A DNA stretch of 64,000 bases from the NCBI GenBank assembly GCA_029718625.1, contig CM056377.1, positions 110,284,407-110,348,406 of the forward strand, given 5' to 3'. How positions within the stretch are numbered: the stretch's first letter is position 1; each line of letters begins with the position of its first letter. Under the pieces are notes generated by a model that saw only the letters and a list, made by a program, of their open reading frames with translations, did no database searches and was not told the DNA's origin. A program made the position numbers and the translations under genes. Source of the stretch: Synaphobranchus kaupii (taxonomy: Eukaryota > Chordata > Actinopteri > Anguilliformes > Synaphobranchidae). Positions 1 through 13,238 of this stretch are shown piece by piece.

Positions 1-115
1 TATAATATTTAGATTTAGATATAATATTTAGATATAGATATAAGATTTAGATTTAGATATAAGATTTAGATTTAGATATAAGATTTAGATTTAGATTTAA
101 CATATAATTCTTAAT
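1..115. repeat. AT-rich simple tandem repeat
   Basis: Short units built on agatttagatataa are repeated head to tail with small variations. The tract is cut by the window start, so its full length is unknown. It has no coding potential. Confidence 0.85.
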
Positions 116-627
116 TATATATATGTGGAAAAAGTGGCATGTGAAAATTGCAGTGCATTATTTGGGGGTGTTTTTTGTTAAATCTGAGAAAAACGAGGCA
201 AAGTTTGGGCTAAATCTGGAAAAAGTGAAGCACGTTTTTTAGCAGGGAAAGTTTACAAATGGCACCCCATAACGTTAAGCTAATGTATTTTTTAATTAAT
301 TATAGCCTAGTGCAATTATATAATATAAAATAACTTATGCAGGCTTGTATGTTACATCCAAGATAACGTTACTGAATCAAGTGCGCTAATATATCCTACG
401 TAATTTTGGTTTAATGGGTAGGCCTACATAGATCATCTAAAAAATCGTTTTATTGTGTTATAGGTCTACAGTTATGTTAGTTAATCTTTACAGAGATCTA
501 GCTATAAAGGAACAAAACAGCATTGTTGAGAAATGTGTTCGCCTGGGCAGACAAAATAGAACGAAATGCTGCTCCAAGCTGCTTTCACGAGAACAGATTA
601 ATGAGTAAAAGGCATTTTGCTCCACCC
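116..627. other. non-coding stretch, nothing recognised
   Basis: This AT-rich sequence has no long reading frame and no recognised repeat. It ends where the duplicated block B begins. Confidence 0.5.
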
Positions 628-897
628 AGAAGGTAATGGAATAGAGGCAGTATGATTTATCTGCTAGCCCTAATGGAAATGCAATATACTGCAGTATATT
701 TAAAATATATTGTGAATATAATTTTGATATATTTTGAATATACTGCAGTATATTATTTTTCCATAAGGGAGTATATCTCGAATACCACTCTAAACTGATT
801 TTAGAGTGCGTGTGCTGTCAGAGGCACCGACAGGCTTGCTGCTCAAGATAACCGTAACGGAAACTATTACGGTACCCACGACTGTCTAGCTACATAG
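628..897 (+). repeat. duplicated block B, left copy
   Basis: From gaaggtaatggaatagagg to the MITE boundary this block is nearly identical to 16637-16900 in the same orientation. It contains two copies of the palindrome atatactgcagtatat about 55 bp apart. The last part (863-885) is inverted relative to the right copy. It is non-coding, and its origin (transposon end or segmental duplication) is not resolved. Confidence 0.85.
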
Positions 898-1169
898 GGT
901 GCGTCCCAATAGTCGAAAAATGCCACCTTTCCTACTCCACTACCACTCCTCTACTCCCGTGCCCGGAAACGGATCTTTGTGTTTTAATCTAATGTCGCAG
1001 ATTACATCTTAATTGCGTATTAATGCTTACATATTAATTAATGTCTCGACGCAAACCGCAATGTATAGTGTACATGCAAATACTTGTACTCAAAACGTTC
1101 AGGCAGTTTTGCACATTTCCGGGTAGGAGAGGAGTGGTAGTCGGGGAGTGAAGAATATTGGGACGCACC
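898..1169. mobile_element. MITE with ggtgcgtcccaata terminal inverted repeats
   Basis: The left end starts ggtgcgtcccaata and the right end finishes tattgggacgcacc. The inverted similarity extends about 65 bp inward through the ctaccactcctct motif. The element is 272 bp with no coding capacity, so it is a non-autonomous DNA transposon. No clear target-site duplication was found, so the superfamily is uncertain. It interrupts the sequence directly after block B. Confidence 0.7.
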
Positions 1170-1193
1170 GGTGTAGGCTAGTTCTGTGAACAG

Positions 1194-2470
1194 ATCACTC
1201 GGTGATGTGGGCGTGCCCGGCTGAGAAGTAGACTCCTTTTTCCGTGAAGTAATAAGCTTCACACACATCTCTGATTGCCTGGAACTTGACACACCACTAC
1301 GTTAGGAAAACTGAGTGAGTATTCAACCACTTTAAAGTGGTGTCGACTTAAAGTGCACCTTAGTGACTTAATAGAGTAACGACATTAGCTAGCAAACTAA
1401 CGACGACTATGCATTTGCCAGCAGTAGCCTAATACCCTACTACTGAACAGTGGCTTGCTAGTCCTTGCTAGTTTAGTAATGTGATGTTAGCAAAACAAAG
1501 TTAGCGACAAAAATAAATTGTCGCTGCACATCATGATCACCCACCTCTTTGCGTGTGGTATCAATAGATTATAGACTGTAGTAGCCAATTTATGCAGGCT
1601 TGTTTGTTACATCCCGATCATTTTATGATAGCGAACTGAATAAAGCACGGTAATATCTATATTGCCTATAGGCTAGGCATCTTAAATGTAATTTTGGTAT
1701 AGAGAAAATGTAAGAAGCAGAGTCAGACTGTAGACTGTACTCCTGTAGAGTCAGACAGTGGCGTGAAGGGGCAGGGGGGTTAGAGGCTTATGAAGTATAG
1801 CCACACCCCTGATCCCCTTCTTTTCAATTCGGCAATGCGTAGGTTCCCCATCACAAATATTGTTCACAAAAGACAATGACACAAAGATGGAACATGAAAC
1901 AAAGTGCCTGCTTCTGAAATTTGTATGAGCACCAGCTGCAGAATATAAGTGTAGGATATCCTAAAGATTTTACTGTGCTCAAGTGCAGGAGTCAACCAGA
2001 CCGTGGTAAAGATAGCTTGCAGTTCGATATTCATATTCGGTGGTTAATAGGCTACATTTTGTTCCTGAGACAAAACGTTAAGAACGTAATTGCGTTGTGC
2101 AAAGCATGATTTGTGAATTTATCACGGATGTTTTTTAAAGTTTTTTTTACTCAACTCTTCCGTTTCAATTGCCGTTATGTGCATTCATTTTAAAAGCCTC
2201 ATAATTTCATAATTCAGCAACCAAGACAGCTCAGACCGGTTGCATTTTGCTCAGGGTGATTTGTGAATTTTTTCACAACTGTTATGCTATCTCACCATCA
2301 TCCTTAATTCGTCGAATAATACCAACAATGCCCAGCGATTTTTCATTCACAACGCAATAACTCAAAAACGGGATGACAAAGGTGTCTGTAATGACTTGTC
2401 CTGGAAAGGACACTATTTGTGAATTATTTCACAATCTCTATTTTAAAGGAAAACAAATTTTTCGTTTCAT
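1194..2470 (+). repeat. duplicated block A, left copy
   Basis: This ~1.28-kb block starts atcactcggtgatgtgggcg and recurs in direct orientation at 14630-15972 with few substitutions. Both copies run straight into the 182-bp satellite at ttaaggtgctattcagagg. The 3' part (2100-2440) has several gatttgtgaa/ttcacaa pairs resembling the dyad inside each satellite monomer. This suggests the satellite grew from sequence at the edge of this block. No convincing gene is present; the short frame at 1921-2109 matches no known protein. Confidence 0.85.
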
Positions 2471-5400
2471 TAAGGTGCTATTCAGAGGCTTGCTGTTCAC
2501 AAACCAGAAAACATAATGACTTCAATCCAATGGTTTCTGAGAGAACGCTGCATGGGGATATATTCACAACCCATGGCTGATTTGTGAATCCTGTAGTTAA
2601 TTTTTAATAACTAGTCAAATATACTGTATATTACATACCTCATTATGGGCTTGGAAGGTACTATTCAGAGGCTTGCTGCTCACTAACCAGAACACATGAT
2701 GACTTCAATCCAATGGTTTCTGAGAGAACACTGCATGGGTTATATCCACAACCCTTGGCTGATTTGTGAAACGTGTAATTAATTTTTAATAATTTTTCAA
2801 ATATACTGTATATACCATACCTCATTATGGGCCTGGAAGGTACTATTCAGAGGCATGCTGCTCACTAACCAGAACACATAATGACTTAAATCCAATGGTT
2901 TCTGAGAGAAGACTGCATGAGGATATATTCACAACTGTTGGCTGATTTGTGAATCCTGTAGTTAATTTTTAATACATTTTCAAATATACTGTGTATTCCA
3001 TACCTCATAATGGGCCTGGATGGTGCTATTCAGAGGCTTGCTGCTCATCAACCAGAAAATGTAATGACTTCAATCTAATGGTTTCAGAGAGAAGACTGCA
3101 TGGAGCTATATTGACAACCTTAGCTGATTTGTGAAACCTGTAATAGATTTTTAATACATTTTCAAATATACTGTATATTCCATACCTCATTATGGGCCTG
3201 GAAGGTGCTATTCAGAGGCTTGCTGCTCACTAACCAGAAAACATAATGACTTCAATCCAATGCTTTCAGAGAGAATCCTCCATGTAGATATATTCACAAT
3301 GTTGGCTTATTTGTGAAACCTGTAATTAATTTTTAATAATTTTTCAAATATACTGTATATACCATACCTCATTAGGGGCCTGGAAGGTACTATTCAGAGG
3401 CTTGCTGCTCACTAACCAGAACACATAATGACTTCAATCCAATACTTTCTGAGAGAAGACTGCATGGGGATATATTCACAACCTTGGCTGATTTGTGAAA
3501 CCTGTAATTCATTTTTTATCAATTTTCTAATATACTGTATATTCCATACCTCATTATGGTTCTGGAAGGTACTATTCAGAGGCTTACTGCTCACTAATCA
3601 GAACACATAATGACTTCCATCCAATGGTTTCAGAGAGAACCCTCCATGTAGATATATTCACAACGTTGGCTGATTTGTGAAACTTGTAATTCATTTTTAA
3701 TACATTTTCAAATATACTGTATATTCCATACCTCATTATGGGCCTGGAAGGTGCTATTCAGAGGCTTGCTGCTCACTAACGAGAAGAAGTATTGACTTCA
3801 ATCCAATGGTTTCTGAGAGAAGACTGCATGAGGATATATTCACAACTGTTGGCTGATTTGTTAATCCTGTAGTTCATTTTCTATAAATTTTCAAATATAC
3901 TGTATATTCCATACCTCATTATGGGCCTGGAAGGTGCTATTCAGAGGCTTGCTGCTCACTAACCAGAAGAAATATTGACTTCATTCCAATGGTTTCTGAG
4001 AGAAGACTGCATGAGGATATATTCACAACTGTTGGCTGATTTGTTAATCCTGTAGTTCATTTTTAATAACTAGTCAAATATACTGTATATTACATACCTC
4101 ATTATGGTTCTGGAAGGTACTATTCAGAGGCTTGCTGCTCACTATCCAGAAGACATATTGACTTCCATCCAATGCTTTCAGAGAGAACACTGCATGCAGA
4201 TATATTGACAATGTTGGCTGATTTGTGAAATCTGTAATTAATTTATAATTAATTTTCAAATATACTGTATATTCCATACCTCATTATGGGCCTGGAAGGT
4301 GCTATTCAGAGGCTTACTGCTCACTAACCAGAACACATGATGACTTCAATCCAATGGTTTCAGAGAGAATCCTCCATGTAGATATATCCACCACCCTTGG
4401 CTGATTTGTGAAATGTGTAATTAATTTTTAATAATTTTTCAAATATACTGTATATTCCATACCTCATTATGGGCCTGGAAGGTGCTATTCAGAGGCTTGC
4501 TGCTCACTACCCAGAACACATAATTACTTCATTCCAATACTTTCTGAGAGAAGACTGCATGGGGATATATTCACAACCTTGGCTGATTTGTGAAACCTGT
4601 AATTCATTTTTTATAAATTTTCAAATATACTGTGTATTCCATACCTCATTATGGGCCTGGAAGGTGCTATTCAGAGGCTTGCTGCTCACTAACCAGAAGA
4701 CATATTGACTTCAATCCAATGCTTTCAGAGAGAACACTGCATGCAGATATATTCACAACTGTTGGCTGATTTGTGAATCCTGTAGTTAATTTTTAATACA
4801 TTTTCAAATATACTGTGTATTCCATACCTCATAATGGGCCTGGATGGTGCTATTCAGAGGCTTGCTGCTCACTAACCAGAAAACATAATGACTTCAATCC
4901 AATGCTTTCAGAGAGAATCCTCCATGTAGATATATTCACAATGTTGGCTTATTTGTGAAACCTGTAATTAATTTTTAATAATTTTTCAAATATACTGTAT
5001 ATACCATACCTCATTAGGGGCCTGGAAGGTACTATTCAGAGGCTTGCTGCTCACTAACCAGAACACATAATGACTTCAATCCAATGCTTTCAGAGAGAAT
5101 CCTCCATGTAGATATATTCACAATGTTGGCTTATTTGTGAAACCTGTAATTAATTTTTAATAATTTTTCAAATATACTGTATATACCATACCTCATTAGG
5201 GGCCTGGAAGGTACTATTCAGAGGCTTGCTGCTCACTAACCAGAACACATAATGACTTAAATCCAATACTTTCTGAGAGAAGACTGCATGGGGATATATT
5301 CACAACCTTGGCTGATTTGTGAAACCTGTAATTCATTTTTTATCAATTTTCTAATATACTGTATATTCCATACCTCATGATGGTTCTGGAAGGTACTATT

Positions 5401-8400
5401 CAGAGGCTTACTGCTCACTAATCAGAACACATGACTTCAATCCAATGGTTTCAGAGAGAACCCTCCATGTAGATATATTCACAACGTTGGCTGATTTGTG
5501 AAACCTGTAATTCATTTTTAATACATTTTCAAATATACTGTATATTCCATACCTCATTATGGGCCTGGATGGTGCTATTCAGAGGCTTGCTGCTCACTAA
5601 TCAGAACACATAATGACTTCAATCCAATGGTTTCAGAGAGAACCCTCCATGTAGATATACTCACAACGTTGGCTGATTTGTGAAACTTGTAATTCATTTT
5701 TAATACATTTTCAAATATACTGTATATTCCATACCTCATTATGGGCCTGGAAGGTGCTATTCAGAGGCTTGCTGCTCACTAACGAGAAGAAGTATTGACT
5801 TCAATCCAATGGTTTCTGAGAGAAGACTGCATGAGGATATATTCACAACTGTTGGCTGATTTGTTAATCCTGTAGGTCATTTTCTATAAATTTTCAAATA
5901 TACTGTATATTCCATACCTCATTATGGGCCTGGAAGGTGCTATTCAGAGGCTTGCTGCTCACTAACCAGAAGAAATATTGACTTCATTCCAATGGTTTCT
6001 GAGAGAAGACTGCATGAGGATATATTCACAACTGTTGGCTGATTTGTTAATCCTGTAGTTCATTTTTAATAACTAGTCAAATATACTGTATATTACATAC
6101 CTCATTATGGTTCTGGAAGGTACTATTCAGAGGCTTGCTGCTCACTATCCAGAAGACATATTGACTTCCATCCAATGCTTTCAGAGAGAACACTGCATGC
6201 AGATATATTGACAATGTTGGCTGATTTGTGAAATCTGTAATTAATTTATAATTAATTTTCAAATATACTGTATATTCCATACCTCATTATGGGCCTGGAA
6301 GGTGCTATTCAGAGGCTTACTGCTCACTAACCAGAACACATGATGACTTCAATCCAATGGTTTCAGAGAGAATCCTCCATGTAGATATATCCACCACCCT
6401 TGGCTGATTTGTGAAATGTGTAATTAATTTTTAATAATTTTTCAAATATACTGTATATTCCATACCTCATTATGGGCCTGGAAGGTGCTATTCAGAGGCT
6501 TGCTGCTCACTACCCAGAACACATAATTACTTCATTCCAATACTTTCTGAGAGAAGACTGCATGGGGATATATTCACAACCTTGGCTGATTTGTGAAACC
6601 TGTAATTAATTTTTTATAAATTTTCAAATATACTGTGTATTCCATACCTCATTATGGGCCTGGAAGGTGCTATTCAGAGGCTTGCTGCTCACTAACCAGA
6701 AGACATATTGACTTCAATCCAATGCTTTCAGAGAGAACACTGCATGCAGATATATTCACAACGTTGGCTGATTTGTGAAACCTGTCATTCATTTTTAATT
6801 AATTTTCAAATATACTGTGTATTGCATACCTCATTATGGGCCTGGAAGGTGCTATTCAGAGGCTTTCTGCTCACTAACCAGAACACATAATGACTTCAAT
6901 CCAATGGTTTCTGAGAGAAGACTGCATGAGGATATATTCACAACTGTTGGCTGATTTGTGAATCCTGTAGTTAATTTTTAATACATTTTCAAATATACTG
7001 TGTATTCCATACCTCATAATGGGCCTGGATGGTGCTATTCAGAGGCTTGCTGCTCACTAACCAGAAAACATAATGACTTCAATCCAATGCTTTCAGAGAG
7101 AATCCTCCATGTAGATATATTCACAATGTTGGCTTATTTGTGAAACCTGTAATTAATTTTTAATAATTTTTCAAATATACTGTATATACCATACCTCATT
7201 AGGGGCCTGGAAGGTACTATTCAGAGGCTTGCTGCTCACTAACCAGAACACATAATGACTTCAATCCAATGCTTTCAGAGAGAATCCTCCATGTAGATAT
7301 ATTCACAATGTTGGCTTATTTGTGAAACCTGTAATTAATTTTTAATAATTTTTCAAATATACTGTATATACCATACCTCATTAGGGGCCTGGAAGGTACT
7401 ATTCAGAGGCTTGCTGCTCACTAACCAGAACACATAATGACTTAAATCCAATACTTTCTGAGAGAAGACTGCATGGGGATATATTCACAACCTTGGCTGA
7501 TTTGTGAAACCTGTAATTCATTTTTTATCAATTTTCTAATATACTGTATATTCCATACCTCATGATGGTTCTGGAAGGTACTATTCAGAGGCTTACTGCT
7601 CACTAATCAGAACACATGACTTCAATCCAATGGTTTCAGAGAGAACCCTCCATGTAGATATATTCACAACGTTGGCTGATTTGTGAAACCTGTAATTAAT
7701 TTTTAATACATTTTCAAATATACTGTATATTCCATACCTCATTATGGGCCTGGATGGTGCTATTCAGAGGCTTGCTGCTCACTAATCAGAACACATAATG
7801 ACTTCAATCCAATGGTTTCAGAGAGAACCCTCCATGTAGATATATTCACAACGTTGGCTGATTTGTGAAACTTGTAATTCATTTTTAATACATTTTCAAA
7901 TATACTGTATATTCCATACCTCATTATGGGCCTGGAAGGTGCTATTCAGAGGCTTGCTGCTCACTAACGAGAAGAAGTATTGACTTCAATCCAATGGTTT
8001 CTGAGAGAAGACTGCATGAGGATATATTCACAACTGTTGGCTGATTTGTTAATCCTGTAGGTCATTTTCTATAAATTTTCAAATATACTGTATATTCCAT
8101 ACCTCATTATGGGCCTGGAAGGTGCTATTCAGAGGCTTGCTGCTCACTAACCAGAAGAAATATTGACTTCATTCCAATGGTTTCTGAGAGAAGACTGCAT
8201 GAGGATATATTCACAACTGTTGGCTGATTTGTTAATCCTGTAGTTCATTTTTAATAACTAGTCAAATATACTGTATATTACATACCTCATTATGGTTCTG
8301 GAAGGTACTATTCAGAGGCTTGCTGCTCACTATCCAGAAGACATATTGACTTCCATCCAATGCTTTCAGAGAGAACACTGCATGCAGATATATTGACAAT

Positions 8401-8935
8401 GTTGGCTGATTTGTGAAATCTGTAATTAATTTATAATTAATTTTCAAATATACTGTATATTCCATACCTCATTATGGGCCTGGAAGGTGCTATTCAGAGG
8501 CTTACTGCTCACTAACCAGAACACATGATGACTTCAATCCAATGGTTTCAGAGAGAATCCTCCATGTAGATATATCCACCACCCTTGGCTGATTTGTGAA
8601 ATGTGTAATTAATTTTTAATAATTTTTCAAATATACTGTATATTCCATACCTCATTATGGGCCTGGAAGGTGCTATTCAGAGGCTTGCTGCTCACTACCC
8701 AGAACACATAATTACTTCATTCCAATACTTTCTGAGAGAAGACTGCATGGGGATATATTCACAACCTTGGCTGAATTGTGAAACCTGTAATTCATTTTTT
8801 ATAAATTTTCAAATATACTGTGTATTCCATACCTCATTATGGGCCTGGAAGGTGCTATTCAGAGGCTTGCTGCTCACTAACCAGAAGACATATTGACTTC
8901 AATCCAATGCTTTCAGAGAGAACACTGCATGCAGA
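2471..8935 (+). repeat. 182-bp satellite array, left segment with higher-order repeats
   Basis: About 35 head-to-tail monomers of ~182 bp, recognised by the recurring core tatgggcctggaaggtgct, which falls every 182-183 bp. Each monomer has the dyad ttcacaac...ttggctgatttgtgaa and the motif aaatatactgtatatt. One 204-bp block recurs without visible change at 4074-4277, 6077-6280 and 8262-8465. The spacings of 2003 and 2185 bp equal 11 and 12 monomers, which defines a higher-order repeat. Short open frames here are shadows of the repeat. Confidence 0.95.
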
Positions 8936-10470
8936 TACACTACTCACAAAAAGTTAGGGATATTTGGCTTTCGGGTGAAATTTATGGAAAATGTAAGTTC
9001 ACGCTACAGTGATATTATACGTATCATGAAAGTAGGGCATTTAAGTAGAAGCATGCAATGGTGATTTCCTCATCTCAAACAATTTATTGAAACAAAAGCC
9101 AACAACAGTGGTGGGTATACCACAACAAAAATGTCAATGTCTCAATAACTTGTCATGTGCCCTTGAGCATCAATTACAGCTTGACAACGACGTCTCATGC
9201 TGTTCACAAGTCGACTTATTGTCTGCTGAGGCATGGCATCCCACTCTTCTTGAAGGGCGGCCCTCAGGTCATTGAGGTTCTGGGGTACAGAGTTACGAGC
9301 CTCTACACGGTGAGTCAGCTGATCCCATAGGTTTTCTATGGGATTCAGGTCTGGAGAAAGTGCAGGCCACTCCATTTGAGGTACCCCAGTCTCCAGCAGC
9401 CTTTCCCTAATGATGCGACCTCGATGAGCTGGAGCATTGTCGTCCATGAAGATGAAATTAGGCCTGTGTTGTTCATGCAGGGGCACAATGACTGGATTAA
9501 TGATGTTATTCAGGTAGTATGGGCTTGTCACTGTACCATTCACAAAGTGTAGGGCAGTTCTGTATTGACTAGACACACCTGCCCACGCTGTAACACCGCC
9601 ACCACCAAAGGGTCGTCTGGTGACAACAGTGGCTGATGCATAGCACTCTCCTTGACGTCTCCAACATCGTTGGCGGCCATCATTTCTGCTCAACGTGAAT
9701 CGACTTTCATCAGAGAACAGCACTGAGGCCCACTGGTCCCTCGTCCAGCGTAAATGCTCCCTGGCCCATGCAAGACGATGACGCCTGTGCCTGGTGGTGT
9801 GGTCAGGTACCCTTGCAGGTCGTCTAGCACGCAGACCACGCTGATGTAAACGGTTTCGAATGGTCTGACGTGACACTTGGGTGCCTCTCACCTCCCTTAA
9901 ATGTGCCTGGAGTTGAGTGGCATTCATCATCCGGTTCCGCAGGGCACTGTTCACAATGAAGCGGTCATCAGTGTGGGATGTGGCCAAAGGACGTCCACTT
10001 CTATGCCTTTCTGTGACTCTTCCAGTCTCTCTGTATCTCTGTTGCAACCTGCTGATGACACTCTGTGACACTCTAAGCTCAGTGGCCACTTCCCTCTGAG
10101 AACATCCTGTTTGAAGCCTCGCAATGGCGAGGTACTGTTGATCAATTGTTAGGTGTCGTCTTGGTCTCATGATGTCAAAATGTGAACAGCATGATGAAGA
10201 GGACTGTTTAAATACCAATTCTAATTGAACCAGGAAATTTATTGGTCGATTCATGGATCAAACACCTGTTGTGAATTTTGCCGTTGAGTTCCTTGTTAGA
10301 GAACAGCAAGTTGTGCAAAAAGTACTGAAACATTGAATAGTTGGACATGTGCATTCAAAAGTTTAGAGAAGGTCAAATTAATTTCACCTGTAAAGGTTAT
10401 AGTGCATTTTAGGTTCATCCTGAAATTTCACCCGAAAGCCGAATATCCCTAACTTTTTGTGAGTAGTGTA
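8936..10470 (-). mobile_element. Tc1-like DNA transposon, copy 1, inserted in the satellite
   Basis: The element spans 8938-10468 (1531 bp) and is flanked by TA duplications at 8936-8937 and 10469-10470. Its inverted ends read cactactcacaaaaagttag and its complement. Removing it restores a monomer matching the uninterrupted counterpart near 6741, so an empty site is present in the same array. It has the same length as copy 2 at 26723-28253 and is nearly identical to it. Confidence 0.97.
9142..10254 (-). CDS. Tc1-type transposase, complete DD34E
   Basis: This 370-residue frame encodes a Tc1/mariner transposase that would cut and paste the surrounding element at TA sites. The start used here gives a 28-residue leader; Met29 (start codon at 10168-10170) gives 342 aa, closer to the usual ~340 aa, and is the more likely start. 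The N-terminal half has a paired-like helix-turn-helix ([20 protein letters not shown]). The catalytic triad is visible as D182 (LFSDESRF), D272 (FMDDNAPAH) and E307 (DLNPIENLW), with 34 residues between the last two. There are no internal stops. The reading frame and both TIRs are intact, so activity is possible, but nothing in the sequence proves it. Confidence 0.93.
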   Translation of the reverse strand: MNRPINFLVQLELVFKQSSSSCCSHFDIMRPRRHLTIDQQYLAIARLQTGCSQREVATELRVSQSVISRLQQRYRETGRVTERHRSGRPLATSHTDDRFIVNSALRNRMMNATQLQAHLREVRGTQVSRQTIRNRLHQRGLRARRPARVPDHTTRHRRHRLAWAREHLRWTRDQWASVLFSDESRFTLSRNDGRQRCWRRQGECYASATVVTRRPFGGGGVTAWAGVSSQYRTALHFVNGTVTSPYYLNNIINPVIVPLHEQHRPNFIFMDDNAPAHRGRIIRERLLETGVPQMEWPALSPDLNPIENLWDQLTHRVEARNSVPQNLNDLRAALQEEWDAMPQQTISRLVNSMRRRCQAVIDAQGHMTSY

Positions 10471-12959
10471 TATTCACAACGTTGGCTGATTTGTGAAACC
10501 TGTCATTCATTTTTAATTAATTTTCAAATATACTGTGTATTGCATACCTCATTATGGGCCTGGAAGGTGCTATTCAGAGGCTTTCTGCTCACTAACCAGA
10601 ACACATAATGACTTCAATCCAATGGTTTCTGAGAGAACACTGCATGGGTATATATTCACAACCCTTGGCTGATTTGTGAATCCTGTAATTAATTTTTAAC
10701 AAATTTTCAAATATACTGTATATTCCATACCTCATTATGGGCCTGGAAGGTGCTATTCAGAGGATTGCTGCTCACTAACCAGAAGACATAATGACTGCAA
10801 TCCAATGGTCTCAGAGAGAACCCTCCATGTAGATATATTCACAACCTTGGCTGATTTGTGAAACGTGTAATTAATTTTTTATAAATTTTCAAATATACTG
10901 TATATTCCATACCTCATTATGGGCCTGGAAGGTGCTATTCAGAGGCTTGCTGCTCACTAACCAGAAGACATATTGACTTCAATCCAATGCTTTCAGAGAG
11001 AACACTGCATGGAGATATATTCACAACGTTGGCTGATTTGTGAAACCTGTAATTAATTTTTAATTAATTTTCAAATATACTGTATATTCCATACCTCATT
11101 ATGGGCCTGGAAGGTGCTATTCAGAGGCTTGCTGCTCACTACCCAGAACACATAATTACTTCATTCCAATGGTTTCTGAGAGAAAGCTGCATGGGTATAT
11201 ATTCACAACCCTTGGCGGATTTGTGAAACCTGTAATTAATTTTTAATAAATGTTCAAATATACTGTATATTCCATACCTCATTATGGGCCTGGAAGGTGC
11301 TATTCAGAGGCTTACTGCTCACTAACCAGAACACATAATTACTTCAATCCAATGGTTTCAGAGAGAACCCTCCATGTAGATATATTCACAACGTTGGCTG
11401 ATTTGTGAAACCTGTAATTAATTTTTAATAGATTTTCAAATATACTGTATATTCCATACCTCATTATGGGCCTGGAAGGTGCTATTCAGAGGCTTGCTGC
11501 TCACTAACCAGAAGACATATTGACTTCAATCCAATGCTTTCAGAGAGAACACTGCATGCAGATATATTCACAACGTTGGCTGATTTGTGAAACCTGTCAT
11601 TCATTTTTAATTAATTTTCAAATATACTGTGTATTGCATACCTCATTATGGGCCTGGAAGGTGCTATTCAGAGGCTTTCTGCTCACTAACCAGAACACAT
11701 AATGACTTCAATCCAATGGTTTCTGAGAGAACACTGCATGGGTATATATTCACAACCCTTGGCTGATTTGTGAATCCTGTAATTAATTTTTAACAAATTT
11801 TCAAATATACTGTATATTCCATACCTCATTATGGGCCTGGAAGGTGCTATTCAGAGGATTGCTGCTCACTAACCAGAAGACATAATGACTGCAATCCAAT
11901 GGTCTCAGAGAGAACCCTCCATGTAGATATATTCACAACCTTGGCTGATTTGTGAAACGTGTAATTAATTTTTTATAAATTTTCAAATATACTGTATATT
12001 CCATACCTCATTATGGGCCTGGAAGGTGCTATTCAGAGGCTTGCTGCTCACTAACCAGAAGACATATTGACTTCAATCCAATGCTTTCAGAGAGAACACT
12101 GCATGGAGATATATTCACAACGTTGGCTGATTTGTGAAACCTGTAATTAATTTTTAATTAATTTTCAAATATACTGTATATTCCATACCTCATTATGGGC
12201 CTGGAAGGTGCTATTCAGAGGCTTGCTGCTCACTACCCAGAACACATAATTACTTCATTCCAATGGTTTCTGAGAGAAAGCTGCATGGGTATATATTCAC
12301 AACCCTTGGCGGATTTGTGAAACCTGTAATTAATTTTTAATAAATGTTCAAATATACTGTATATTCCATACCTCATTATGGGCCTGGAAGGTGCTATTCA
12401 GAGGCTTACTGCTCACTAACCAGAACACATAATTACTTCAATCCAATGGTTTCAGAGAGAACCCTCCATGTAGATATATTCACAACGTTGGCTGATTTGT
12501 GAAACCTGTAATTAATTTTTAATAGATTTTCAAATATACTGTATATTCCATACCTCATTATGGGCCTGGAAGGTGCTATTCAGAGGCTTGCTGTTCACTA
12601 ACCAGAAGACATAATGACTGCAATCCAATGGTCTCAGAGAGAACCCTCCATGTAGATATATTCACAACCTTGGCTGATTTGTGAAATGTGTAATTCATTT
12701 TTAATTAATTTTCAAATATACTGTATATTCCATACCTCATTATGGGCCTGGAAGGTGCTATTCAGAGGCTTGCTGCTCACTACCCAGAACACATAATTAC
12801 TTAATTCCAATGGTTTCTGAGAGAAAGCTGCATGGGTATATATTCACAACCCTTGGCGGATTTGTGAAACCTGTAATTAATTTTTAATAAATGTTCAAAT
12901 ATACTGTATATTCCATACCTCATTATGGGCCTGGAAGGTGCTATTCAGAGGCTTACTGC
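10471..12959 (+). repeat. 182-bp satellite array, right segment with 6-monomer units
   Basis: About 14 monomers continue after the Tc1 element. The marker aggattgctg occurs at 10761 and 11855, 1094 bp apart, which equals six monomers. Another marker (gacataatgactgcaatcc) recurs near 10785, 11879 and 12608, the last step being four monomers. This part therefore has its own higher-order period, different from the 11-12-mer period on the left. The array stops abruptly after gaggcttactgcgcatgc. Confidence 0.93.
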
Positions 12960-13238
12960 GCATGCATTGCCAATCTATTCTAATCTGCTATCTGCCTGTA
13001 GGCTATCTGCTGTACTCCACAGTTGCCGACACAATCCGTTTTGCCGTAAAGTTACATATTTGGTAGACAACAAGTCAGCTAAACACAAACATGCTACAGA
13101 ATAACACAGCATATACAAAGAAGAACACTGGCTACCAATTTGCAGGAAATGTTTGACCACTTCCATGACTTCCCAATCGTGGCAACTAGCTAGCTAAATT
13201 GAATAGATAGATCACGCATGCAATCATTTATTAGTTAC
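12960..13238. other. spacer after the satellite
   Basis: Unique-looking sequence between the array and the THAP exon. If the exon is real, this would be its first intron on the minus strand. Nothing else was recognised. Confidence 0.4.

Noticed and set aside
3412..8896. Repeated 60-79 aa open frames on both strands, such as those at 4469-4708 and 8657-8896
   Set aside because: They are translations of the 182-bp satellite and recur with its period. There is no codon bias, start context or homology.
2471..12959. Regular repeats as a CRISPR-like array
   Set aside because: The 182-bp units are contiguous without unique spacers, and the window is clearly vertebrate.
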